From contig OZ010616.1 in the NCBI GenBank assembly GCA_963932145.1, positions 54,495,918 through 54,559,917 of the forward strand: a stretch of DNA of 64,000 nucleotides, in the 5' to 3' direction. Both the position numbers and the translations under genes were made by a program. Position 1 is the stretch's first letter; each line of letters begins with the position of its first letter. The notes under the pieces are model-generated. The model saw only the letters and a program-made list of their open reading frames with translations, searched no databases and was not told where the DNA came from. The stretch is from Acanthosepion lycidas. Its lineage: Eukaryota; Mollusca; Cephalopoda; Sepiida; Sepiidae. Shown here one piece after another: positions 21,440-29,671 of this stretch.

Positions 21440-21740
21440 CCCTAAGTAAAAAAAAAATAAATAAAAAAACATATGAAGGGGTGCTGAAAACAAGATGTGG
21501 TTCCTACATATAAATCTGGTCATCGGTCATTTGATAAAATTCTGGAACGTGAGCCAAGACAGGAATTTTCCAGCGCCCACTTATAGATATGAGCAAGATT
21601 GGACAAACAGATAAAAGCAGACTGAAACCGATAGAATATTAAACTAATAGTATATATGGTATTTGCAGAACAAATAATCCTTAACTCCTTAGGTTCAATC
21701 AGAGTATAATATTTCAACTGATAACCTTTCCTCTCTCTCT
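21440..21740. other. Unrecognised sequence
   Basis: Moderate GC content between 21540 and 21610; no frame or repeat family recognised. Confidence 0.35.
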
Positions 21741-21743
21741 CTC

Positions 21744-21745
<2 letters not shown>

Positions 21746-21803
<58 letters not shown>
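21746..21803. repeat. (CT)n(AT)n microsatellite, left of mariner MITE
   Basis: CT units pass into (AT)n, which abuts the MITE. Confidence 0.95.
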
Positions 21804-21807
<4 letters not shown>

Positions 21808-21893
21808 GTTGGTGCAAAAATAATGACGTAATAATGTTTTTTGACGTATAACATCAAAAAACAACATTATTACGTCATTATTTTTGCACCAAC

Positions 21894-21897
<4 letters not shown>
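21804..21897. mobile_element. Mariner-type MITE, 94 bp palindrome, copy 1
   Basis: Both ends read TTAGGTTGGTGCAAAA on opposite strands, and almost the whole element is self-complementary. TA dinucleotides flank it (21802-21803 and 21898-21899), as expected for Tc1/mariner target duplication. The first 16 bases match, from memory, the terminus of the primate MADE1/Hsmar1 family. It sits in the middle of a long (AT)n tract. Confidence 0.9.
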
Positions 21898-21937
<40 letters not shown>

Positions 21938-21988
21938 TAGATAGATAGATACATACATAAATACATACATACATACATACATACATTC
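21898..21988. repeat. (AT)n, (GATA)n and (CATA)n microsatellite
   Basis: AT units pass into GATA and then CATA units, ending at the terminal TA of a Tc1-like fragment. Confidence 0.9.
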
Positions 21989-22205
21989 TACAGTTCAAAA
22001 GTTTGAGGTAATGTTTGAAATTGGCCCCAAAAGTATTTGTTTTGCATTTTAAATAAGAGAAAATTATTATAAATGGTTATAGAAAAGTGAGATATGATTT
22101 TTTTATTAAAAATTTTATTAAGACAAAAATGAAAAAAGCATTTTATGATTAAAGTTTGCTTTCGTCAAAATATCCTCCTTTAGCTGTGATTACTGCAGCC
22201 AATAA
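21989..22205 (-). pseudogene. Tc1-like transposase C-terminus and terminal repeat
   Basis: On the minus strand, 22202 to 22146 reads LLAAVITAKGGYFDESKL followed by a stop. A-V-I-x-A-K-G-G-x-x-x-Y/E is the usual C-terminal ending of Tc1-family transposases, enzymes that cut and paste the element at TA sites. About 150 bases of 3' region follow, ending in a terminus whose plus-strand form is CAGTTCAAAAGTTTGAGG directly after TA (21989-21990). The DDE catalytic domain and the other terminal repeat are missing; the fragment is cut at 22205, where LINE-C sequence begins. It is therefore a 3' relic. The terminal repeat touches a (CATA)n tract. Confidence 0.75.
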
Positions 22206-22209
22206 TATA

Positions 22210-23560
22210 ATAATCCTATAATAAATTCAAGAGATCAATGGTTTTAGATATAGCAAAAGCATTTAAGGTGTGGCTATAAAGGAGTTTACTATACAAACTC
22301 TCTAGCTATAGAATCTAGTAGGTGTCTTCTCAGTTATCAAGTCCTTCCTATCAGAGAGGTCCACCATTAATGGCTATTTCTCTCAAGTCCATCAGATCAA
22401 TGCAGACATAAGCCAAAGCATTCTTCTGGGTCCTTCTGTTTTTCTGCTCTATATTAACAATCTGCCAAAGAACATTCTCAGTTCATTTGTAAATATCTAT
22501 ACAGATCATACCACAGTTTATGGATGAGCTTCCAAAAATTGAAATGGCCAGAGCCTGGCAGTTTGATCTTTCCTCTAACCTAAGTAAAGACTGGTTTGTA
22601 CCATTCAATAACTCCAAAACTAAGTTAGTAATATTTCATTATCACCAAGATCATAAATTTTCACCAGTTTGGATGTATAGATATACTCACAATGAGAACC
22701 CCTACTTTGAATTTCTATTGAGACTGAAGTTCAATCCAGACTTCATGTGGAATTCTCATTTACAATCTATTGCTAGAGATGCTGAAAAAAAGTTCTTTAT
22801 ACCACATAAGAAAGTACCTGACTCCTATTTCATTATCTCCACATATATGTTCAGAAAGCACTTGACACCTTCTGCCATGCTTTCCCCTTATAAAAGTTAG
22901 GTTAGGCTAAAAATTGGGTATTACTGCCATATCTATTTGGGAACTGCCCTATCCTCACTTTCTAGCCTTGATAGAGTTCAAAGTCATTTATTTAGATTTA
23001 TGGCTTACTCCTATTTTATTATCTCCACATATACGTCCAGAAAGCACTTGACTCTTTCTACGATGCTTTATCTTTACAAGAGCCAGATTAGACTAAAAAT
23101 GGACTATTGCTACCATATCTAATTGGGAACTGCCCTATCCTCACTTTCTAGCCTTGATAGAGTTCAAAGTCATCTGCTCAGTTATGGCCTCCTCAAATTT
23201 TATTGTCTCCACATATATGTCCAGAAAGCACTTGACTCTTTCTACGATGCTTTATCTTTACAAGAGCCAGATTAGACTAAAAATGGACTATTGCTACCAT
23301 ATCTAATTGGGAACTGCCCTATCCTCACTTTCTAGCCTTGATAGAGTTCAAAGTCATCTGCTCAGTTATGGCCTCCTCAAATTTTATTGTCTCCACATAT
23401 ACGTCCAGAAAGCACTTGACTCTTTCTATGTTGCTTTATCTTTACAAGAGTGAGATTAGACTAAAAATGGCGTATATATCTTATTTGGAACTGCCCAATC
23501 TTCCAAGCCTTTACAAAGTTTCTACATCCTTGTAGCTCCACTTTCCCATAGACAAAATTT
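22210..23560 (+). mobile_element. LINE-C degenerate copy with internal tandem array
   Basis: The left part reads MVLDIAKAFKVW, matching the D-I-S-K-A-F-D-x-V-W catalytic box of LINE-C at 30.53 kb, then GPSVFLLYINNL (by eye, with a frame change) matching GPTLFLIYINDL. At 22544-22620 it reads MARAWQFDLSSNLSKDWF, then FNNSKTKLVIFHYHQD, matching NASKTKLLSINHHRD. The YADD box is replaced by a decayed stretch near 22495. It carries many stops and one internal array. Confidence 0.7.
22830..23475 (+). repeat. Tandem array, about 185 bp unit, 3.5 copies, inside LINE-C
   Basis: The phrase GCCTTGATAGAGTTCA ends at 22980, 23166 and 23350, a step of 186 and 184 bp. Each unit encodes the segment around KHLTLSTMLYLYKSQIRLKM. 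A fourth partial unit ends near 23475. Units 2 and 3 are nearly identical. Confidence 0.85.
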
Positions 23561-23599
23561 TTTCTAGTTACCTTATCACTATGCTTACTGAATTAATTT

Positions 23600-23960
23600 T
23601 TATTATTATTATTAATATAAACACTAAAAACTATGGAAATATTTCTCTCATGGTCAACTATGTGTAGCTATGTTCAGTGTCAGAAATTCAAATGGATTTA
23701 GGATAATGACAAAAAGAAATAGATGTTTTGTTGAAGATGTTGTTTATGTAAAGATTTTAGGTAAGCAAATTTCTATGACCACTTTTCTTTGTAGTACAGG
23801 GTTATGGTTAATATTTGGCTAGTAATGGAAAATAAAACAAAGTTGTGTGTGTGTGTGTGTGATTCATTGAGTATAAGTGAAACAAAAGAAATTTAAATCA
23901 GAGTGGAGATGATTGTTGGGCCTGCTGAAAATTTACAAAGTCAAATAAGACTAGTGAAAT
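23600..23960 (+). repeat. Duplicated segment with exon-like core, copy 2
   Basis: It aligns with 18440-18960: a TTATTATTATTATTAA start, a core with GAAATTCAAATGGATTTAGG, a donor-like GTAAGC at about 23761, a GT run, then GGGCCTGCTGAAAATTT. The left acceptor of copy 1 is changed here (CATGGTCAA), so this copy would not splice the same way. Confidence 0.4.
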
Positions 23961-23964
23961 GTTT

Positions 23965-24455
23965 AATGTTTTAAATTCAGAGTAAAATAAAATGTTTTAA
24001 ATTCAGAGTAAAATAAAATGTTTTAAAGCTTTTTTTATAAACCATAAGAGAAACATTCACATGTTGTGTCATTGTAAATTAAAAATGAAGATTTTTTTTT
24101 TAAAATGCAAACTGCTGACTGTTTGCAGAGGAAAAGAAATATTGCACATGAAAGAATGAAGGAAAAATTTCAGCATTGGGAATTTATTGTAAATAAAATC
24201 AACTTTAGTGCACTAATATCTCCTGATGCCAAACAAATTACAATTTTTACTAGTCTACTACTTATAAGTATTTATGACTATCTAGTGGCATTTAAGCTAG
24301 CTCCTGCAAAGGGCTCTTGATTGGGCCTTCAACACAATAGGTAGGGAAGAATAAACTACAAAAGAACTCAAAATTGATCACTGCATTTAAGTATTGCATC
24401 AATATTACACTTACCTTACATGATAATTCATCTGTTGCTACTTAATTTAAAGACA
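23965..24455. other. AT-rich spacer with one open frame
   Basis: A 34 bp phrase (AATGTTTTAAATTCAGAGTA) is repeated near 23966 and 23990. A frame of about 71 codons from the ATG at 24105 is open and lysine-rich at its start, and TGACTGTTTGCAG could be an acceptor at 24129. No domain is seen. Confidence 0.2.
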
Positions 24456-24464
24456 ATTTAATGT

Positions 24465-24625
24465 ATCTTTGATGTTAACTTTGATCTTCAAAAGTTTAAA
24501 TGCAATGTCAATTGTTATGTTCTCTCTTCTTAATCCCTATTATTTTACGTCCTCTTTCTTTAATAATGTTATACTTTTTCTCATATTTTTTCACCTCAAG
24601 CATCTTTATTGCCTTGCTTGTAGTG
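24465..24625 (+). mobile_element. LINE-C 3' end fragment
   Basis: It contains AAAGTTTAAATGCAATGTCA and, at the end, TTATTGCCTTGCTTGTAGTG, matching the last 150 bases of the 31.6-31.7 kb element. Confidence 0.65.
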
Positions 24626-24630
24626 AAATC

Positions 24631-24634
<4 letters not shown>

Positions 24635-24680
<46 letters not shown>
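24635..24680. repeat. (AT)n microsatellite
   Basis: A pure run ending exactly at a palindrome arm. Confidence 0.95.
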
Positions 24681-24684
<4 letters not shown>

Positions 24685-24901
24685 TTCAATAAAGGTGCAA
24701 TTAATTTATAAATTCATGAATCATTCATACAAAAAACAAATACAGAGGTTAATGATTTCATGTACAGGTTCAGGGTTTATATATCTTATTTGAATTGTTT
24801 GCGAAGATGGATTCTTGCCAATTAAATCATTAACCTCTGTATTTGTTTTTTGTATGAATGATTCATGAATTTATAAATTAATTGCACCTTTATTGAAATT
24901 A
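24681..24901. repeat. Perfect inverted repeat, 78 bp arms, 65 bp spacer
   Basis: Arms 24681-24758 and 24824-24901 are exact reverse complements by eye. Arm ends read TAATTTCAATAAAGGTGC. The spacer contains TACAGGTTCAGGGTTTAT. No transposase frame is present. It could be a fold-back transposon or a recent palindromic duplication. Confidence 0.85.
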
Positions 24902-25389
24902 AAATAACTGATCCAAGTGCAACTTTCGGATAATAAGTGTGACATTACTGTAATTATTGAACAATATAGTTCATGCCACTTTGACGAAAAATCTACCAGT
25001 AAAAAAGAATTCTCTTATTACTATATTTGTACAAAAACACACAACCTTAAAATTTAAATTCAAACTCAGCATTGCGACTGCACGTTCCAAAACAATAACA
25101 CATTTCTCATAGCATTTTTTTGGATTATATCTCTATTTTCATTGTCCTCTTATTACTGAGAGTAAAGACAAGAACAAAATCTATTTCCATACCTGAGGAT
25201 GTCTGTAGGAACAGACGAAAGCTTGTAAAAATAAAAAAGACCTTATGCAGCTGAAATTTATGAACGAGAATCATATCATTCATGTACAGGTTTGGGGTTT
25301 ATGTATCTTATTTGAATTGTTTGCGACGATGGATTCTCACCAATTAAATCATTAACCCCTGTATTTGTTTTTTGCATGAATCATTCATG

Positions 25390-25426
<37 letters not shown>

Positions 25427-25435
25427 ATATACATA
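24902..25435 (+). repeat. Flank and partial copy of the palindrome
   Basis: From about 25274 to 25390 the spacer and one arm of the palindrome recur (CATGTACAGGTTTGGGG and TTAACCCCTGTATTTG), ending in (AT)n to 25432. Between the copies, ACCTGAGGATGTCTGTAGG followed by an A-rich tail resembles the 3' end style of Penelope-type elements; this is tentative. Confidence 0.55.
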
Positions 25436-25554
25436 TTATGAAATGGACAAAGTCCGACAATTATTTTAAGACATTTTATGTTTATTCATTTGAACCTGTA
25501 TCCTATATGGAATGTACATGAGAGATTCAGGGAAGATTGAAGTTTAAATACAGT

Positions 25555-25740
25555 AAATTCGACCTTGCTAACTGAACACTCCTCTGTGGCCAAATCAGTA
25601 AAGGCACGTCAAGCTAAATGACGATTCCGTATAGGATACAGGTTCGAATCCTGTCGGAGGATGAATATTTTGTGAAAATTTCTCGGACATTTAGGCCGGT
25701 AAATGTTGTTTAATACTGTTTATTATAAACAGAGCATTTA
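25555..25740 (+). mobile_element. SINE with tRNA-Ser(GCU)-like head
   Basis: The part 25588-25671 folds as a type II tRNA. The acceptor stem TCCTCTG pairs with CGGAGGA, the anticodon stem CGTCA with TGACG, and the T arm is ACAGGTTCGAATCCTGT with an intact B-box. A D-arm-like GGCC..GGC and a short variable arm are present. The loop contains GCTAA as in tRNA-Ser(GCU), but U33 appears displaced, and a SINE tail (TCTCGGACATTTAGGCCGG) follows. So this is a SINE head and not a working tRNA gene. Confidence 0.65.
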
Positions 25741-25794
25741 CTTAAATATTTGTATCTATAAAAAGAAGGTATAAACATAAAATGTCTTAAAATT

Positions 25795-25822
25795 ATATAT
25801 ATATATATATATAATATATATG
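25795..25822. repeat. (AT)n tract
   Basis: Two short AT runs follow the SINE. Confidence 0.8.
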
Positions 25823-25824
25823 GG

Positions 25825-26095
25825 GGTGTTATAAGCCAAAGATTTAGAAACACGCTTTGTATTTTACAAAATTGTTTAAAAATTGAAGTTTGTATACTTT
25901 TTTTCAAAACTAATTTAATAGCTTACTTCAGATCAGAGAGATTTTCTCTTCCTAAAGGGTTTTATCATATACTCAATAATAATAATAAAATTAACTCATT
26001 ACTGCATAGAGTTTCCATAAAATTTTAGCTCTTTTTGTCTACTCTACATTACTAGCTAAGAGTAATCATTGCTGGTGGAGTTAGAATTTTAGGTA
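25825..26095. other. AT-rich spacer
   Basis: Nothing recognised. Confidence 0.35.
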
Positions 26096-26099
26096 ACCC

Positions 26100-26590
26100 C
26101 CAGATAATACTAAATAGTACTGAGTTATTAACTGCCTTTGGGACCTTCCATCCAGGCTGGTTTGAATTCAGTTTTCCTTCTCCTCAGCAGGTTGTCAAGC
26201 TAAGTTACAGAATTCAGTCTATCCTGCTATTTACCAGAAGCGTTAGGAAGTGAAGAGTTGGATTCATAACTTTCCCAAGGGGGTATCAGCATGTAAAGTT
26301 CCTGTGAACTACTGCTCTATGGAACAGACTACCAAGAGGATGTTTCCCCAATCACTATAATCTTAGCCTGTTCAAGTCTCGACTTATCTTCTTCTCCTTT
26401 AAACTATATATAAACAACCTCATAACCTAACCCTCTACCTCCAGTGGTCCATGTGCCTTGTACAGGGGGAAGATTATTGTTAAAAAAAAAAAAAAAAAAT
26501 GAATGTAATTAATTTGATTGCAATTTGAACTTGGCTCTCCATATTCCTCAATCTGAGTCACTAACCATTACTCCACCTTGCCTCCTATAT
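26100..26590 (-). mobile_element. tRNA-headed SINE split by a LINE
   Basis: The left part (26130-26298) and right part (26500-26590) each align with the SINEs at 45.2-45.4 kb and 46.1-46.37 kb, sharing CAGTCTATCCT and AATTTGAACT.GGCTCTCC. On the minus strand the head includes a B-box-like GTTCAAAT and a GGCAAGGTGGAGTAATGGTT A-box region. A LINE-E copy lies between the two parts. Confidence 0.65.
26299..26500 (+). mobile_element. LINE-E 5'-truncated insertion with poly(A) tail
   Basis: It reads LWNRLPRGCFPNHYNLSLF then KSRLIFF, a typical CR1/Jockey-type C-terminal block, followed by a 3' region with GGTCCATGTGCCTTGTACAG and a run of 18 A's (26482-26499). It interrupts a SINE, so it is younger than that SINE. 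Confidence 0.7.
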
Positions 26591-26616
26591 GCATTTGTAT
26601 ACACACACAAAATGTG

Positions 26617-26624
<8 letters not shown>

Positions 26625-26700
<76 letters not shown>
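26625..26700. repeat. (TA)n microsatellite, about 75 bp
   Basis: One of the longest pure tracts in the window. Confidence 0.95.
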
Positions 26701-26701
<1 letters not shown>

Positions 26702-26839
26702 TAGTAGAAGTTTACTTGTGACCAAGTATGATGACTTCATGAACTCCTTCCACCTTTATTTGAACACTTTCACATTATTGATCACTATTGATTCATACTT
26801 CCTTGGGGACATCTTCACAAGAGACTCTTTAGTCCTTGC

Positions 26840-27620
26840 ATTAAGTTCCACTTGAGGCCAGAATTGCTGCATATTAATCAATTGCTAACAGTTGGTTGGT
26901 CAGGATGCCTCAATTTAAAATGCCTTCTTAAATGCCTAGCATTACTGCTCACCGTTCCACAGATTGTACAGATGAGGTTCTCAAGAAAGGCTGCAGCATC
27001 AGGCAACCAGTTACAATTAGAGTGGCTAGTTAGATCTGTCTTAGATAGATAGATATGACTACAAATGTTACATGCAAGATTATCTTTAAAACCTTTCTGT
27101 GGAACGGGTGTGACAACCACCCCATATTTTGCGGCACACTTAATTTTTGCATAATCACTCTGTCTCTCCTCAAAACCTTTTACAGATTGCATTATCACTT
27201 CATCTCTCCAAAGCTATCCTCTGTTTTCTCTTAGGATCAATGCCAGCTTTCATGAGTCTTTTACACAATCATTATACAACTTACAGGGTTTACCAACTGC
27301 TTTCTTACCATCTCTTAGCTCAACAAACATGACCATTTAAAGCATCCTGCCATCCTCAAGTTGAACCATATTGCCACATTATCAGAGGCACTATATCAGG
27401 ATCATGGATTCAATGCTGAGAATGACAAACCTTTCGAGGACAACTGTATCTGGGTATAAGACTGCCATGGGATTTTCATTAATGACCACAATCATTTTTT
27501 ATGTAAATATTTCAGACATTTAATGTCTTCTATAAGTTGTCCAAATCTCACAGCCATACAATAAAGCTGCCAACACAAATGCTTGATACATACTGATCAT
27601 TGTTGCAATGGTAATGTCTG
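26840..27620 (-). pseudogene. LINE-F (RTE-type) C-terminus with C2H2 zinc fingers
   Basis: On the minus strand the right part (near 27590-27510) reads AFVLAALLYGCEIWTTYRRH, the segment that follows the reverse transcriptase domain in many invertebrate RTE-like LINEs. After a decayed middle, an open frame of about 106 codons (27198 to 26878) ends in two cysteine-histidine units: ACNICSHIYLSKTDLTSH and CTICGTVSSNARHLRRH followed by FKLRH. The second fits C-x2-C-x12-H-x4-H. In this LINE group C-terminal fingers of this kind are known and are thought to bind nucleic acid. The reverse transcriptase core is missing and the middle has stops, so the copy is dead. It could be mistaken for a host zinc-finger gene; the upstream LINE block argues against that. 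Confidence 0.65.
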
Positions 27621-27659
27621 ACTGTGACCAAAGTCTGGCTTCAAGTGTGCCATTGGCAT

Positions 27660-27715
27660 CTCAGGCTTTATCTATTCAAGACATATATATACATATATAT
27701 ATGCATGCACACACA
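27660..27715. repeat. Short (AT)n/(AC)n tract
   Basis: A TATA and CACA-rich stretch before a SINE dimer. Confidence 0.8.
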
Positions 27716-27717
27716 TA

Positions 27718-27907
27718 GGCGTGTTTCTAAAAATAAATACGCTAAAAATCCACCTGCTTCCCTGCCGTGCGCCGACGGCTTAGTGGTAGAATCTCCGGCT
27801 GATACCAATTCAGTCGGGTTTCGATCCGAGCTAGAGGCAACCGGATGTCTAGCCACACTGATGAGCTGTGAAACAGCGAAACAGTCTGTCTGTGGATGAC
27901 GTTATAT
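27718..27907 (+). mobile_element. tRNA-like SINE, young copy 1
   Basis: It contains GGCTTAGTGGTAGAATCTCC (A-box region) and GTCGGGTTTCGATCC (B-box), followed by AGCGAAACAGTCTGTCTG. GC content stands out from the flanks. Copy 2 at 28029 differs by only a few bases. Confidence 0.8.
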
Positions 27908-28028
27908 TGGCTCCTGAAATAAATATTAATTTCGGTTGAGCTCTCTAGGGAATAGGTTTGGGTTTGTAAACAGTGACTATTATAGCTTATATATAGCGAG
28001 ACTCTTCGCATAGTGAATCGAGTCACTG
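27908..28028 (+). mobile_element. Linker or tail of the SINE dimer
   Basis: It reads GGCTCCTGAAATAAATATT, then GAGCTCTCTAGGG and AACAGTGACTATTATAGC. The same tail follows the older copy at 20.1 kb, so it is the true 3' part of the SINE. Confidence 0.65.
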
Positions 28029-28212
28029 GGCGTGTTTCTAAAAATAAATACGCTAAAAATCCACCTGCTTCCCTGCTGTGCGCCGACGGCTTAGTGGTAG
28101 AATCTCCGGCTGATACCAATTCAGTCGGGTTTCGATCCGAGCTAGAGGCAAGCGGATGTCTAGCCACACTGATGAGCTGTGAAACAGCGAAACAGTCTGT
28201 CTGTGGATGACG

Positions 28213-28218
<6 letters not shown>
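28029..28218 (+). mobile_element. tRNA-like SINE, young copy 2
   Basis: It is nearly identical to 27718-27907 and ends at GACGTTATA, which passes into (TA)n at the place where copy 1 continues into its tail. Confidence 0.8.
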
Positions 28219-28258
<40 letters not shown>

Positions 28259-28265
28259 CACACAC
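28213..28265. repeat. (TA)n(CA)n microsatellite
   Basis: It replaces the tail of the second SINE copy. Confidence 0.9.
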
Positions 28266-28379
28266 AGACACACATATGTAGACTTATATGTACACAATTA
28301 TAGAGAGATACAGATAGAGGCAGTTTTGCTATAAAACTGGAGAAATGGTGTAGCACCAGTGTTCCAAATATTGAGTGTC

Positions 28380-28690
28380 TGTCTGCCTGAGAAATCAGCA
28401 TTTGAAATTATAGACTTGAATGTTGACCAGTGACATCTTTTAAATTAGGCAACCATCTGGACTTTCTGGACACACGCAAACAAAGACAAAAATTAATTGA
28501 TGAATTGACTGATAGTCCTACTGATGAAGATATAGACTCATGGAAAGATTGATGAACAGACAAACTAATGAAAAGGTAGACATTGGAACAGATAGACTGA
28601 TGGACATATAAGCTTATGAACACACAGTCAGGCTGACAGATTGATGAACAGACAGACATTGTGATAGACTGGTGGAGAAATAGATTGATT
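28380..28690. repeat. Degenerate GACA/GATA-rich minisatellite
   Basis: It is rich in loosely repeated words such as GATTGATGAACAGACA and ACAGATAGACTGATGGA. The unit is irregular, about 30-60 bp. Confidence 0.6.
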
Positions 28691-28699
28691 GGTTTCTGT

Positions 28700-28990
28700 C
28701 TGAATTTCTGGGATGATAAATTATCACTATTTACATTATTTATTCATCTTTGTCATTATTATCTCAACATCTCGACCCTTGTGTCTTCTGGCCTTCATCA
28801 GGTATTTGCCAATCCAGGTAACTTTCAGGAAATTTTGAACTGAACACTTTATTTAATCTTCAGTGGGTAGACTGCCCTCATTCTACTGTCCATGTTTAGG
28901 GATTTATTTAGTACTGCTCAGCTATAGCTCTCATGATTTGAGTTTTCAGTACTTAGCCCAAGGATTTACTGATCCTGTATGGAAGGAAAA
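28700..28990 (-). mobile_element. SINE with CCGGAG-type tail, degenerate
   Basis: On the minus strand it aligns with 57.84-58.13 kb and 58.38-58.64 kb. Words such as TTCTGGCCTTCATCAGGTA and TTGAACTGAACACTTTATTT mark the tail. Confidence 0.5.
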
Positions 28991-29089
28991 GACTGATTAT
29001 CAATACCTGTGGATCATGAGGAAGAAAACAGACAACCACTTGCTGGCCCATGTGAGTATAGTTTCGCTCTAGCAGAAACCCATTTACGT

Positions 29090-29330
29090 TTTTCTTTCTT
29101 TTTTTTCTTTCTTTTTTTCTTGGTTTTTAAATTTATCTATTTTTCTCTCCCCCCACTCAAAGATATTTTGTCCCAATGATTCTGCCTTATTTGATAGTTT
29201 AGTAAGAAATCCCGGTTCAAAAGAAAAAAAAGAAAACAGGAAAAATGGAAAATTAAATGTCTTTGGCTAGATGTGAAAGTGTCTTGTCAGTATTCTAATG
29301 ATGTTGTGACAGTATCTTTTTGCTTAATAT
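29090..29330. other. T-rich spacer before LINE-C
   Basis: T- and C-rich stretch with no frame. Confidence 0.3.
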
Positions 29331-29339
29331 ATTGTCTGA

Positions 29340-29671
29340 ACTTGGAATTCTCTTCTCGACCTGTGCTTTACCTCCATCCCGGAATCCTGCAGCGCCTTGC
29401 AACTCTGCCCTCTTGGTAACTCTGATCATGCAGTAGTATCAGTTAACATCTCCTTCAACTCCACCGCCTATAAAGAACCTCCTACCACTAGAACTTCATT
29501 CTACTATCAACGAACTGACTGGGACGTGTTCCGTGATTTCCTCCATGATGTCCCCTGGGATGGAGTCTTTAAGCTCCCCATCCAAGAATGTGCTTCTGAA
29601 GTCTCTTCCTGGGTTAAAGCTGGAATTGATGCTTTCATCCCATCAAGGAAATATAGGGTCAAGTCGTGCTC
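29340..29671 (+). pseudogene. LINE-C endonuclease C-terminal part
   Basis: The frame is open from about 29340 and includes PLGNSDHAVVSVNISF. The S-D-H box near its start is the conserved end of the APE-type endonuclease, which nicks target DNA before reverse transcription. The linker continues with TDWDVFRDFLHDVPWDGVF and AGIDAFIPSRKY. The frame is lost at a run of seven C's (29670-29676), where the reading shifts to the frame of the reverse transcriptase; a single-base length change in this run explains the break. The N-terminal two thirds of the endonuclease is missing through 5' truncation. No ATG of the original protein is present. Confidence 0.75.

Noticed and set aside
21520-21978. 152-codon minus-strand frame
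   Set aside because: Made of (TA)n tracts, which read as Tyr-Ile repeats, and the mariner MITE.
24105-24320. 71-codon frame with a possible splice acceptor
   Set aside because: No domain, no matching donor, and lysine/isoleucine-rich composition expected from chance in AT-rich DNA.
25588-25671. Functional tRNA-Ser gene
   Set aside because: Cloverleaf is good, but loop position 33 is wrong and a SINE tail shared with other copies follows.
27624-28210. Open frames of 60-140 codons over the SINE dimer on both strands
   Set aside because: They are translations of the SINE units; the same peptide appears from each copy.
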